From Lithobates sylvaticus (Eukaryota > Chordata > Amphibia > Anura > Ranidae): a stretch of 64,000 nt of DNA. Positions 32,997 to 44,149 of the stretch are shown here, piece by piece (within the stretch, counting starts at the first letter, position 1; each line of letters begins with the position of its first letter). A model generated the notes under the pieces. That model saw only the letters and a program-made list of their open reading frames with translations, had not been told where the DNA came from and made no database searches. The stretch is taken from contig CM053033.1 of assembly GCA_028564925.1 (NCBI GenBank), positions 85,404,468 through 85,468,467 on the forward strand, read 5' to 3'. A program made the position numbers and the translations under genes.

Positions 32997-34975
32997 GTCT
33001 GGAGTGACCTGAACCCCCAAATACTTAGAGGAATCGATGTGGAGAGACTGGGCACAGTCCGGTAAGGAGGCTGGCAGCTCAGCCAGAGGTAGGAGAGCTG
33101 ACTTACTCCAGTTTATGGAGAAGCCAGAAAAGGTATCAAATTGTGTTATTAGGGTTCTCATGTTTAGCAGTGAGGTGGAGGTATCTCCCAAGTAAAGGAG
33201 AGTGTCGTCTGCATATAATGAGATTTTATTCTCTACAGGGCCTCTTATAAATCCAGAGATCAATGGCGATGCTCTCACCGTCTCCGCCAGAGGTTCCAGG
33301 GCTAATGCGAACAACAGGGGCGACAATGGGCATCCCTGTCTCGTTCCTCTGTGCAGATGTAAAGGGTAAGAGAGATCACCATTAATGCGTAGCCTAGCGT
33401 CGGGAATCGTGTAGAGCAACTGGACCCATCTGATAAAATTATCCCCCAAGCCAAACCTACCCAAGACCTCCCACAGGTACAGCCACTCAGTGCTGTCGCA
33501 GGCTTTGGCAGCGTTGAGTGATAGCACCGCCCTATTGCCAATGTTATCCACCGGGATCTGCAGGTTGAGGAATAAATGCCTTATGTTTAACGCTGTTGAC
33601 CTAGAGGGAATAAACCCTGACTGATCACGGTGAACACGTTTTTGAATGACAGACGCTAGACGAGTAGCCAATACTCTGGCCAGAAGTTTCATGAGATGGG
33701 CCTGTAGGAAACCAGAAGGTGGCGGTCTTTGCCTGGCTTAAAGAGGATGGCCACCTGCACAAAAAATATTAAAAGTCAGCAACTACAAATACTGCAGCTG
33801 CTGACTTTTAATAAATGCACACTTACCTGTGCCAGGTTCCAGCGATGTCAGCAGAAGATGACGAGCAATCGCTCGTCTCTCGGCTGCCCTCGCCGCCATC
33901 CTCTGACAGGGAATCAGGAAGTGAAGCGCTGCGGCTTCACTGCCTGGTTCCCTACTGCGCATGCGCGAGTCACGCTGCGCGTCTTTACTGGTCCCCGTTG
34001 TGTCCAGGGAACTGTGTGTTTCCCAGGACACAACGGGGGGGGGGGGGGGGGGCATCTGCGGCTAGCTAGTCCCGGAAGTGGGTGCAGATACCTGGATTAT
34101 ACAGGTATCTGCACCCCCCCTCTCTCCTGAAAGGTGCCACCAGAGGGGGGGAGGAATCCGATAAGCGGAAGTTCCACTTTAGGGTGGAGCTCCGCTTTAA
34201 GTATAAGAATTATAGTAGCCTCCATCATAGACGGAGGCAGTTGACCTAGTTCCAGGGCCTCCATTAAAGTCTGCTTCAGTTGTGGTAGCAGTGAGTCGGC
34301 ATACTTTTTCTATACCTCCGCCGGTAGCCCGTCCGCCCCCGGAGATTTTTCAGGAGGGGAAAGGGCCAGAGCCTCCAGTAATTCATCGGTTGTGAGAGGG
34401 GCATTCAGCATATCCCTATCAGACCGAGAGAGTCGCGGGAAAGTACACCCTGGGAGAAAATCCCGGACAGCCGCGGGAGTAGATGAGACCTTAGAGGAGT
34501 ATAAGTCTGCATAAAAGGCCAGAAATTTCATCACCTCAGAGTGGGAATTCACTACCGGGCCTGGGACATCCTGGACAGCAGCTATGAAGGAAGAGCCTCT
34601 ACTGGACTTATCCATCATGGCCAGCATGTGCCCAGTATTCTCAACCTCTTCATAAAATTTTTGTTGCAAAAATAAATGTTTGTTTTCTGCCTTCATTAAG
34701 GTCATCTGTTCAGCCATATTTTGTGCTTCCAACCACCTCCTCTCAGTGTGATTTGTAGGGTTTGCGGTGAAACTCGACTCCACCGATCTAAGTTCCTGTA
34801 ATACAGAGAGCTCCCTGGTCTTGGTCTTTATGGAGGAAATTGATTTAATAAACTGACCTCAGGGAAAGGCCTTAAGGGCTTCCCAGCACATACCTGAAGA
34901 TGATGTATTTCGTATTTGTAAATTTAAATCATATTTCCTCTCAAGCGTCTCTTCTCCAGAGAGAATAAGTTCAGT
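32997..34975 (-). pseudogene. LINE ORF2 reverse transcriptase, second lineage
   Basis: The pre-RT frame (34310-34783) ends with SPPEKSPGADGLPAEV. The RT frame (from 33692 down to about 33000) has DQSGFIPSRST, the catalytic segment [27 protein letters not shown] and YADD (residues 160-163 of that frame). The first catalytic Asp, normally LSLDAAKAFDS, is Asn at residue 60 and the neighbouring Phe is Cys, so activity is lost even before the truncations. The N- and C-terminal parts are separated by the MITE and by the palindrome, and the frame is shifted between fragments. Confidence 0.82.
33769..34200. mobile_element. TTAA-bounded MITE with terminal hairpin, copy a
   Basis: TTAA occurs at both borders. 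The left tip is itself a hairpin (TTAAAAGTCAGCA with TGCTGACTTTTAA), and the right side has GTGCAGATACCTG/CAGGTATCTGCAC. The right end GGAGCTCCGCTTTAA matches the copy at 61707-62139. It contains an 18-G homopolymer at about 34035-34052. It is inserted in the LINE ORF2. Confidence 0.82.
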
Positions 34976-34984
34976 GCTCATAAC

Positions 34985-35135
34985 TAATATCCTCCCAGTC
35001 CTTTTATTAGCTTTGTCGCATTCTCTGTACTCGCTCCATTTCTAGTACATTCTTCCTGAGGACTGGTGCCCAGAACTGGACAGCATACTCCAGGTGAGGC
35101 CAGACCAGAGTCTTGTAGAGTGGGAGAAATGTGAT
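34985..35135 (-). pseudogene. CR1/L2-like LINE ORF2 C-terminal scrap
   Basis: Read on the minus strand, one frame gives TLVWPHLEYAVQFWAPVLRK followed by NVLEMERVQR. This matches the conserved C-terminal reverse transcriptase segment of CR1/L2-clade LINEs (PHLEYAVQFWAP...LERVQRRATKLI). The neighbouring frame continues ATKLIKGLGGY. It is a short ancient fragment whose reading is split between frames. Confidence 0.72.
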
Positions 35136-35354
35136 TTCCCTTTAAGAGTAGTATCACACCAAAAATGACATTTTTGTTGCAGGGGATGCTCACAGTCTAA
35201 CTTGTATCTTAGTGCAGACTTTTGGGGAAATCAGTAATCCAATCACACAAACAGCAAATTACATTTCTGGGGGGCATTCTGCATATCATCTGTGTACAGA
35301 ACGCTTCCATATTTTTATTTGCTATTTTATTTCCCCCACGAAAGTGGAGTTACC
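35136..35354. other. No recognisable feature
   Basis: Short unassigned stretch between the CR1-like scrap and a TTAA-element fragment. Confidence 0.4.
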
Positions 35355-36000
35355 CATAACCGCTTGCGGATTCCCCACTGTAGATATACTGCCACCCCGC
35401 TGTGCTGCGTTTGGCTGCAGCACCAACCAGTCTTTGGCTGTCGCTTATTGGTCGCTGGCACCCGACGATCGGCTCCGGACATTACCAAAGAGAGCCCTGT
35501 GTAGGCAAGCAAACACAGGGCTCTCTTCTGACAGCAGCAATGTGCTGTATTTTTTTTCCTGCCAAGCAGGAGCAGAGCAGGAAGGAGAAAAAAAAAAAGA
35601 AAACACACATTACTTAGTAAAAACAGCACACACAGTAACACATGTTAGCCACACAGTTAATCCCTTGATTGCCCTAGATGTTAACCCCTTCCCTGCCAGT
35701 GCCAGTACAGTAACAGTGCATATTCTTAGCACTGATCACTGTATTGGTGTCACTGGTTCCCAAAAAAGTGTCAGATTGTGTGCGATTTGTCCACCCCAAT
35801 ATCAAAGTCCCGCTATAAGTTGCTGATTGCTGCCATTACAAGTAAAAAAATAAATAACAATTCCATAAATATATCCCATAGTTTGGTTTGTGCAAAAGTT
35901 ATAGCATCTACAATCAATATACACTTATTGAAATTGTTTTACCAAAAATATGTAGCAAAATACATTTTGGCCTAAATTGATGAAGAAATTCGATTTTTGC
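35355..36000. mobile_element. TTAACCACTT-family fragment
   Basis: The family order is recognisable: AACCGCTTGCGG near the left, TGTTAACCCCTTCCCTGCCA, CACTGATCACTG, AAAGTCCCGCTATAAG, AAATATGTAGCAAAATACAT and TTGGCCTAAATTGATGAA. The right third, including the right terminus, is missing, cut at the LINE junction near 36000. Confidence 0.7.
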
Positions 36001-38513
36001 AGGTCTGAGTGGACTAGTGACACCGGTAAAGTTTGAAACAAGTATAAAACCTTCGGTAAGACACTCATTTTTATTGGGTGTAGTCTGCCAAACCACGATG
36101 GGGGGGGGGGGGGTGTATCTGCCATCTAGCTAAGTCTTCTGTCAGCCTTTTGAACAGGGCCGGGTAGTTTTGTTTGTATAAGGTTTGTATGGACGATGTC
36201 AAACGTATTCCTAAGTACGAAAGAGCTTCTGGCTCCCATGAGAATTGGTGGGATTGTTCCAGTGCTTTCTGTTGGTGGGATTGTTCCAGTGGTGGAGAGA
36301 GGTTTAGTGCCCTAGACTTACTGTGATTGATTTTAAGACCTGAGATCTCTGAGAACGGTTGTAGTATAGCATATAGATTGGGGAGGGGAATAATAGGTGA
36401 CGACAGAGCCAACAGGAGATCATCAGCGAAAAGTAAACATTTGTGCTCTCTGTCTCCGCAAATAATACCTTTGACATCTGGGCAGGTGCGAATCTTAATT
36501 GCCAAAGGCTCTATTGCAAGGGCGAATGATAACGGATCTAATGGGCAGCCCTGTCTAGTTCCCCTTCTGATATAAGGGGTTGAGAAGAGTATCCCCTGAT
36601 CATCAAGGATGCCGTTGGGGTATCATACAGCGTTTGAAGGAGGGCCAGAAAGCGCTCGCCAAACCCAAAGCGACGTAGCACGTGAAATAGGTAATCCCAG
36701 GATAGGCAGTCTAACACTTTCTGGATATCCAACGAAAGCAGCATGCCCTGTCTAGGTCCCTTGGCATCCCAATCAGATTGGATAGCCGAAATTTGATTTA
36801 TAATCCTGCGGGTCTGGTCTGATGCTTGGCGGTTTGGGACAAAGCCAGCCTTGTCTGGGTGAATATATTGTGAGAGGAAGGAATTTAATCTAAGGGCTAG
36901 TACTTTAGTCATTATTTTTAGGTCCATGTTAATCAGGGAGATTGGGCGGTAGTTAGCGCAATCCCCATGATCCTTTCCCGGCTTTGGTAAAACATGTAGG
37001 TATGCTGCATTTTCATGCCTGGGGATTTTGTTACCCTGTCTCAGGTCATTGAAATATGAGCATAAATGGGGGACAAGTATCTCTTGGTATTTTCTATAAT
37101 AATGACCTGAGAATCTGTCCGGGCCTGGGGCTTTAGAGGGATGTATAGTTTTTATTGCCGTCCTGATCCTTAGTTCTGTGAATTCTTTGTCCATCAGTTC
37201 TGTGTGGGGATGTGTGAGTTGGGGTAGTGGAACCTCTTGAAAGAATGTTGCTGCCTTGGTTTGAGAATATTTGTTTTGTGAACTATATAATTTAACGTAA
37301 AATTTGTGGAATTCCTGGAGGATCAGTTCAGGGTTTTGTGTGGGGTGTCCATTGGGTAATCGCAACTTAGGTAAAGTTGGTGTGTATGTTCGAGGTACTA
37401 ACTTCCTAGCTAACATTGTGGTTGGTTTATCCCCAGTGTGTAATATTTGTTTGGACCAGTATATATGTTTCTCTGCTTTGGTGGTCAGGCTTAGGTTTAG
37501 TGCTAGTCTCGCTTCGTCTATCTTATGTCTTATGTCAACCTGGGGGTTAGCATGCTATTCTTTCATTAGTTTGGCTAGGTTTGCTTCTAATTGTTTAATC
37601 GTTTGTTCTCGGGTCTGTTTAGCTCTGGCCGCTATTTTAATTAATTTACCCCATATAGCAGCTTTGTGAGCCACCCAGTTTATCGCGGGGGACGTTTTCG
37701 ATGACTTATTGATCCTAAAGTAGGCCTGTAATTCCTTCTCAAATTCAGTGTAAAGTATGGGGGTCATTCAGTAAGCTTGCATTTAGTCTCCATGGGGAAG
37801 GATGAGATTTGGTCCATAGTCTCGTTGTGGAGATTTTAATAGGGGAATGGTCAGACCAGGGGGTGGACAGAATTTTTGCCGATGTAGGTATAATGTACCT
37901 GTGAAAAGTGTTTGTAATCCCTGGCTGTGGGTTTTTTTTCCCTCCCAGGTATCAATCAGGTCATAGGAGTGAAGAACCTTACTACTGCTAGTTGGTGGTC
38001 GTTTAAGAAGCATTTTGGTGGGGTCTGATTTGTCCATAATCCTGTCCAATGGTATGTTGCTATACCCTCCCATGATCACCTGTCCCTATGCTCTGGGCAT
38101 CAAAATCTCAAGCATTTTGCCAAAAAAATCTGTCCGGAATTAGGGGCATAATATGAGATAAATGACACTAGTTGGTTGTAAAGGCATCCAACTGCCATAA
38201 TATATCGGCCTTCTTTGTCTTTGATTATAGTGACAAACGTGAAAGTGGTTCGCTTTGAAAAACAAACCGCCACACCTCCTTTTTTTTCTTTGCCTGAGGC
38301 TAAGTAATATTCCGGATATTTTCTATTCAAATATCGGGGGACCAAGGTTTTAGAGAAGTGTGTCTCCTGCAGTAGAAGTACATCTGCTTTTTGTGCATAG
38401 TAGACTTGGAAAGCTTTGGTTCTTTTAGTTGGGGAATTAAAGCCATGAACGTTGTGGGTGATTACTGAATAGTCAGTGGGGTATGTTTTAGCCATCGTGG
38501 CAGGGCAGAGCAC
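36001..38513 (-). pseudogene. LINE ORF2: endonuclease and reverse transcriptase
   Basis: The start is probably MAKTYPTDYSVITHNVHGFN (from about 38495), followed by the apurinic-type endonuclease features LLLQETHF and KKGGVAVCF and, in the next frame, IMGGYSNIPLD, where the usual GGDFN has lost its Asp. A linker follows (KELQAYFR..., 37555-37767). The RT frame 36538-37416 has APGPDRFSG, ANYRPISLIN and LLSLDIQKVLD. The frame 36071-36505 has FADD (residues 26-29 of that frame) and continues to about 36005 (LPKVLYLFQTLP). At least four frame changes separate the pieces. A 14-G run lies at 36100-36113. Confidence 0.84.
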
Positions 38514-39469
38514 TCTTACCTTGTGTCACACAATGTCCTAATAGAGCTTCTGGGGTGGGTGCCATCAGCTTCCTTGTCAACCAGGACCAGGCTATGAGGT
38601 TGGAGCGTGGAGCCAGGGTTCGGAATGAAGGAAGGGATGAGGAAAGAAAGAGGAGAAAAGAGATTAGATGAATAATAGAAAGTTGAATGTTCGGCCTTAG
38701 GCCCAAATACTCTCTCTTAATAAACCTTAATGATTTAGTAGTATGTTGGGGCTTGGCCCCGCCCAGACGCAATGTCTGGAAATGTGTGGGCGAAGGTACC
38801 CTCATCGTCGGAGAAAGGTAGTCTCGCAAATGGGTGGCATGTGTGGCCGCCCCGACCCAAAGAACAGTTACCTATAAGGAGGCAAACAGGTACTAGACAA
38901 TTTCTAATAAAATCGTGTATAACTTTTGGATGGCCTGAACTAGCCCCTCCCATTTTCCGGGCCTGTAAGTCCAGGACAGGTAGGTTCCCCATCGGTGACA
39001 CCCGTCCCAAAATCACTGGCCCCTGGGGGGGGGGGCTGGCCCAGTCCTCCCCATCTCTTAATAAAAACGAATGGTAGGTAATGATTAACAAACAAACTTT
39101 GATCTTTCAAGTCATTTGAACGGGTTGTGCGACAACCTGTTTCCGTGCAATAGGGGTGACTGTGTGTCTACCGTTATTTGTACACCTCAACCAGTCCAAC
39201 ATAGAAGAATTTTAGCAATCCCCATTCAGGGGCCGTGGTGGCTACCACGTTCAGGTAGTTTGGGGAGATCTTCTGGCCTGCACGTTTCTTCGGTCCTGCC
39301 ACAACGGTTAGAGGGGGCGATTCCCCTGATGAGGGGGGGGGAGCGTGTGAGTCCCATGAGATGATCCCCAGGTTCAGCAAAAGATCTTCCCCATCCTGAA
39401 GTGTTGTTAAAGAGTGGGATCTTTCTTTGTAGGTGAATGACAACTTGAAGGGAAATGCCCATCTGTATT

Positions 39470-40332
39470 TTATCTGTTCACAAGTTGTTGTAGGAGGGTG
39501 TCAGATTTCTTAGTTTTTGTACCGTGGAAGGAGCTAGATCCATGAAGAGCTGTATAGGTGCCCTTGAATAAGGATACGTCTTGTCTATTGCGTGCGGCAA
39601 ACATCAACTTCTCCTTTATACGATTGTAGTTCGGCTTGACTATGATATCGCGTGGTAGGCCATCCTGCCTAGGGGCTGTTAGGGCTTGGTAAATTCGATC
39701 GAACTCCATATGGTGTGCGTTTATGTCGGTATTGGTTCTTTCATTCGCTCCCTCATGGCTCCTTCTAAGTCAGTATGGGTTTCAGGGAGGCCTCGTAAAC
39801 GCACATTATATCTGCGAGATCTGTTTTCCAAATCTTCAATTTTAGTGTTTGCCTCTTCCAGCCTATCCTGGAGGTCAGTGATCATATTGGAATTTTGATT
39901 GACCTTTTTGACTGTGCCTTCCAACTTAGTTTCAATCATCTCAAATCTTTTGCCTATACTTTGAATGTCCCGTTTGCGGTCAGTAGTAATTATAGCACAT
40001 GCTTTAGATAGCTCCTGCTGCAGTATTGTAGAAAAGCGTTCGAGTAACACTGTATCCCTAGCATAGTGAGCTGGCTGTGGTGCAGAAATGTCAGGGCTGG
40101 GTTGGCTAAAAAAAACAGCCGTCATTTCTGCCATGTTCCTGTCCATAGAGCACATTGGAGAGTCTACAGGCTCTTGTATGTCCCTGTATATGGCCGGTGA
40201 TGGGGGCAGTGATAGGGAATCTCCCTGCAGGTCTGCATCTAGGTCTCCGGATGATTGAGCGGAGAAGGGGTCCCTGATTTGCTCAGGCTCAGGCTGGAAC
40301 CGTTGGGCCTCTTCCCTCTGGGGTTTGTCCAT
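39470..40332 (-). pseudogene. LINE ORF1 protein (L1 ORF1p-like)
   Basis: The first frame (39721-40332, 203 codons) has a proline-rich N-terminus and a heptad-patterned coiled coil at about residues 124-172. It then has RRYNVRLRGLPET (173-185), which matches the start of the L1 ORF1p RNA-recognition domain. The C-terminal part continues in another frame at 39470-39709 (FDRIYQAL, LPRDIIVKPNY, KEKLMFAARN), so there is a frameshift near 39715. In L1 this protein trimerises on the element RNA and acts as a chaperone in the RNP. Confidence 0.82.
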
Positions 40333-41145
40333 ACCTAGTTCTGTGTCTGTGTTGCCTCGGGCTGTCCCCCGTGCCGGCGCATCTTTGATTGCGGCCTGTG
40401 TCCTGGGGAGGGCCTGGCTGCTCCGTTGGTCTTAGGCTGTTTGTGTTGCTGTTTTTTGGACTGACCTGTCACCCGCCGGTTCATTACCGCCTCGGGGTAT
40501 CTGCCGTCCGGTTTCCCTTGATTTTTCCCCGCTGCCTGTGCTGATTATAGCTCTATAGGGTTGGAGCGTGTGGAGCTCGTTCAGAGTGCGTCCTTCTCCG
40601 AGATCCCGCTTGTGCGCACTCTGGCTATGTTTTGACGACGTTTACTCTGTTTACCTTTTTTTTATTACTATTAAACAAGTGTGATTTAACTGTCTCAGTC
40701 TGATTCATGGTTTTTGACAGTAGTTGGTAATATTTTTTCCAGATTGGATGAGCAGGATCACCGCATGGATCAGTTTGCCATGGCGTTACAAACGCTCCTG
40801 AGACGCACTGCTCATCTGCAATCTCCCACTGTGGCTGCTCCGGTACAACCTGTGTTGCAGGCCATCCCTGCTGCTGCTCCAGTCTCTGTGTATGTCTGGT
40901 TTCGCTCCGCTACCCCAGCGATTTGGGGATGATACAGTTCAATGCAGAGGGTTTCTCAACCAGGTTGAGATATATACGTTGAGATGCTGCCCCAGGCGTT
41001 TCCCACAGACAGAAGCAAAGTAGGTTTTGTGATGTCTTTGCTTTCTGAGAGAGCCTTGGCCTGGCCAAACCCTCTATGGGAGACACAAAAACCTGTTGTC
41101 TTGAGTTACCCTGAGTTTGTGACTTCTTTTAAAAGGGTATTTGAC

Positions 41146-43020
41146 GCAGCCAAAGCGTTTGACAGCGTTGAATGGCCATACTTTTGGGAAGTACTGACAA
41201 GATTTGGGGTGGGCCCCTCTTTTTTAAAATGGGTTCAGCTATTATACAATACTCCATCAGCGAGAATGCGTATTAACGGGGACATATTGGAACCTTTCAG
41301 ACTATTTAGGGGCACATGACAGGGGTGTCCTTTATCACCCCTGTTGTTTGCCCTAGCCCTCGAACCCCTAGCCATACATGTCAGAGCAGCACAAAACATT
41401 ATTGGTTTTCGTTGAGGCCCCAAACAAGATGTCATCTCCTTATATGCAGATGACACTGATTTACCTAGGGGAAACCGACAGTTCTCTGAAGAATGTGATG
41501 CGGTTAATCGCTTACTTTGGGGAATTGTCAGGGTTCAGTATTAACTGGAATAAATTAGTACTTATGCCCCTAGATCCCCTACCACAACCCCTACCTGATT
41601 GCGCAAGGGACATACTTACGGTGGGTGAGTTCCGTTACCTCGGTATACAGGTGACCCCAGACCCTAACCAGTATCTTACTTTGAACTTGGTTCCCCTACT
41701 TTACAAATTTTGAATGAAATGCTCCACATAGGTGAAGTTACCTCTATCGGTCACCAGGAGGGTGAACCTAATTAAAATGGTGTGTGCCTCACAACTTTTA
41801 TATATATTTCATAATACACCCATATGGATCCCACACAGGTCGTTTGCTCAAGTTGATGCCCAGTTTAGGGATTTCATTTGGGGTAATAAGCCTGCATGGA
41901 TCAGTCTACACACATTACAACTAGCCAAAGATCTAGGTGGTCTAGCAATTCCTAATGCTAGATTTTATTTTGTGGCTTCCCATATCCAACACCTGGGCAA
42001 CTGGGGAGGCATAGATGTCAATGACCCTATCAGGTCCTTACTGGTCCCTGAGGGTTTAGCACTCTCAGTTCTATCTCACTTAGAGGCAGGGCTCACACAT
42101 ATAACACACTCTCCCTACAATAGTACTATTAAACACCCTGTGGAAGTATATCGGATCCATTTTGAAAATTAGGGGACCCTGTTCATTCACACCCATATGG
42201 AAAAACAAGTATTACAAAGAACTGTATAAAAAAAGATTTTCATATCTGGGAAATAAGGGGTGTGCGATATATCCACCAGCTGTTTAATGGTACTATACTT
42301 AAAGCCTTTAAAGACATGCAAGATGAATTTACCATACCTAGAACACAATTTTATCAATATCTGCAACTCAGGCATGCTATACAAAGCAAAAGTAGAATAT
42401 CCTCCTTTACCCCAGTGACACACCCTCTGATGACCGATGTGCTGTTGACAGAAGACAGGAAAGGTATGATTTCGAGAGTATATGCCAGACTAATACACTC
42501 AACACATGATGCATCTAACTTGCCCTGCAGAAAAAGGTGGGAAAAAGACTTAGGCCCTATTGACAGGGTCTATAGGACCCCGACTAAACTACACAAATAG
42601 GGGTTCCGGGATTCCCCAATATGTCCAAAATGCTGTAGACATGGAGATCTATTGCACATGATGTGCAAATGTCCAAAATTGTTTCGATACTGGAAATATG
42701 TCCTGTCCACTAGTTCTCAGGTATTTCAATTTCCACTTCTGACTGACCCAGTTGTTTGCCTCCTTGGTGCCTTGGAGATACCCTCACTCTCACCAAACGG
42801 CCACACGGAGGTTCTGCATCTATTATATCTAGCACGCAAGGGGATTGCAAGACTTTGGATAACTCAGACATTACCAACGGGGGAATGATGGATAGAGCTA
42901 GTAAATAAAATGTTCATACGGGAAAAACTTGCTTACCAACATAGAAATGTCCTTAAGAAATTCTACTCAATGTGGCAACCTTGGCTGGACACTGCAGGGC
43001 TAGGCCCAACCCAACTGATT
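41146..43020 (+). pseudogene. LINE ORF2 RT and C-terminal domain (second lineage)
   Basis: The sequence begins AAKAFDSVEWPYFWEVLTRF, then RGT, a TGA stop at 41317-41319, and [22 protein letters not shown] follows in a shifted frame near 41440-41455 (ISLYADDT). The connection domain includes SINWNK, RYLGIQVTPD and VNLIKMVCASQLLYIFHNTP. Downstream is the C-terminal region TQFYQYLQLRHAIQS and a Cys/His cluster (CPKCCRHGDLLHMMCKCPKLF) at about 42616-42680. Several frameshifts and the stop disable it. The catalytic Asp residues that are present look unchanged. Confidence 0.83.
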
Positions 43021-43326
43021 AGAGACAGACTACTACAAATGTAACCTGTCTGAGAGGGAGGTGGTGCCAGAATGATTGTATAGTTTATGGCCAGTACAAT
43101 AATTGCTTATGGAAGGACCATGGTGAACAACCACAACTGCATAGGGAAATAGTGCTGTTCTATTTTCTTGTTTTCTACCTGAAGGTGGACTACTTTTATT
43201 AGCTCTCTAGCATACAGGATTATTGTTGTATGTTCAATTTTTATAATACTCCTAACAATTCAGGACACACAGTCTAGATTGTTGTTAATTGAAACTGGAA
43301 GATTATACAACACTACTGTAATGCTG

Positions 43327-43327
<1 letters not shown>

Positions 43328-43397
<70 letters not shown>

Positions 43398-43422
43398 CAT
43401 ACATACATACATACATACATAC
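43328..43422. repeat. Microsatellite (TA)n followed by (CATA)n
   Basis: About 32 TA units run into about 8 CATA units, within the 3' UTR of the LINE at 41146-43557. Confidence 0.95.
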
Positions 43423-44149
43423 AACTAATAGACCGTCTATGAGAATCCATATGTTACCTGCTATAACTGTTGTATAGGAATTTATAGCTGCAATAATACT
43501 GTGACCAAATGTATTTTTTGTTTTTTTCAATAAACTCTCTATATGATTTAAAAAACAAAAAGGGTATTTGACCTTCCTGCATGCTTTGCTTCTGCTGACA
43601 AGTGCCTCATGTCCATTAAACAGAGTACAAGAACTGTTGCCGATTACGCCATTGAATTCCGTACTCTGGCAGCAGAGGTTGTTTGGAACAATGAGGCTTT
43701 CGTGGCTGCTTTTTCTCATGGTGTCTCAGGTACCATCAAGGATGAGATGGCAGCCCAAGATATATCCACTGAGCTGGAGAGGTTGATCACGTTTGCCATC
43801 CTTATTGACTCCAGACTCTGAGAAAGACTCCCTTTTTAAGGAGTGCTTGCGGAAGCCTCCTGTACACTTGTTTCCAAACTTTGCAGTCCCACCCTTGCCT
43901 CCCTCACCTCCCATGCCTCCTGGTACCGAGTCGGTCTGTGAAGATGAACCCATGCACTCAGGCTTCATGCGTCTCTTCTTAAGAGGAGGGAGAGATTGTG
44001 CCTTTATTGTGGCCAGGCAGGTCACTTTTTGAAGTCTTGTCCTACCTGTCCAGGGAACGCCTGAACCTTGAGGTCCTGCCACGGACAGACTTTAGGTGGC
44101 GTTGTTTCGACTATACTTTACCTTACAGCCTAGGACCTTCTCTTCATAG

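Larger units (their letters stand above)
30738..34980 (-). mobile_element. L1-like LINE (second lineage), 5' truncated, three later insertions
   Basis: Minus-strand LINE ORF2 remains. It runs from the pre-RT region (34310-34975) through RT (32997-33725) to the C-terminal region (30740-31400; QHALQSQ, LITDILTTQNKRGMISQIY). It is interrupted by a TTAA MITE (33769-34200) and the palindromic insert (31592-32979), and is abutted at its 3' side by a hAT-like MITE. The endonuclease and ORF1 are missing. It is the same lineage as the plus-strand LINE at 41146-43557. Confidence 0.87.
36001..40650 (-). mobile_element. L1-like LINE (first lineage), nearly full length
   Basis: This minus-strand LINE has, from 5' to 3': a GC-rich 5' UTR (about 40333-40650), ORF1 (39470-40332), a spacer, and ORF2 with endonuclease (37783-38513) and reverse transcriptase (36001-37416). 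The 3' end of ORF2 and the 3' UTR are missing at the junction with the TTAA fragment. It is about 4.65 kb. Frames are broken in several places, but the whole layout is readable. Confidence 0.87.
41146..43557 (+). mobile_element. 5'-truncated L1-like LINE inserted in the Gypsy gag
   Basis: The insert is bracketed by a perfect 15-bp duplication AAAAGGGTATTTGAC at 41131-41145 and 43558-43572. It starts abruptly inside the RT catalytic block and ends with AATAAA-containing 3' sequence and an A-rich tail. This is the classic product of truncated target-primed reverse transcription. A (TA)n plus (CATA)n tract sits in its 3' UTR. It is the same lineage as the minus-strand LINE at 30.7-35 kb. Confidence 0.92.

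Noticed and set aside
43391-43422. Short CATA array as a CRISPR-like or regulatory array
   Set aside because: A simple microsatellite next to (TA)n with no spacers.
43327-43719. 130-codon minus-strand frame with a (YI)n tail
   Set aside because: The tail is a translation of the (TA)n and (CATA)n microsatellite, and the rest is antisense to LINE 3' UTR and gag sequence.
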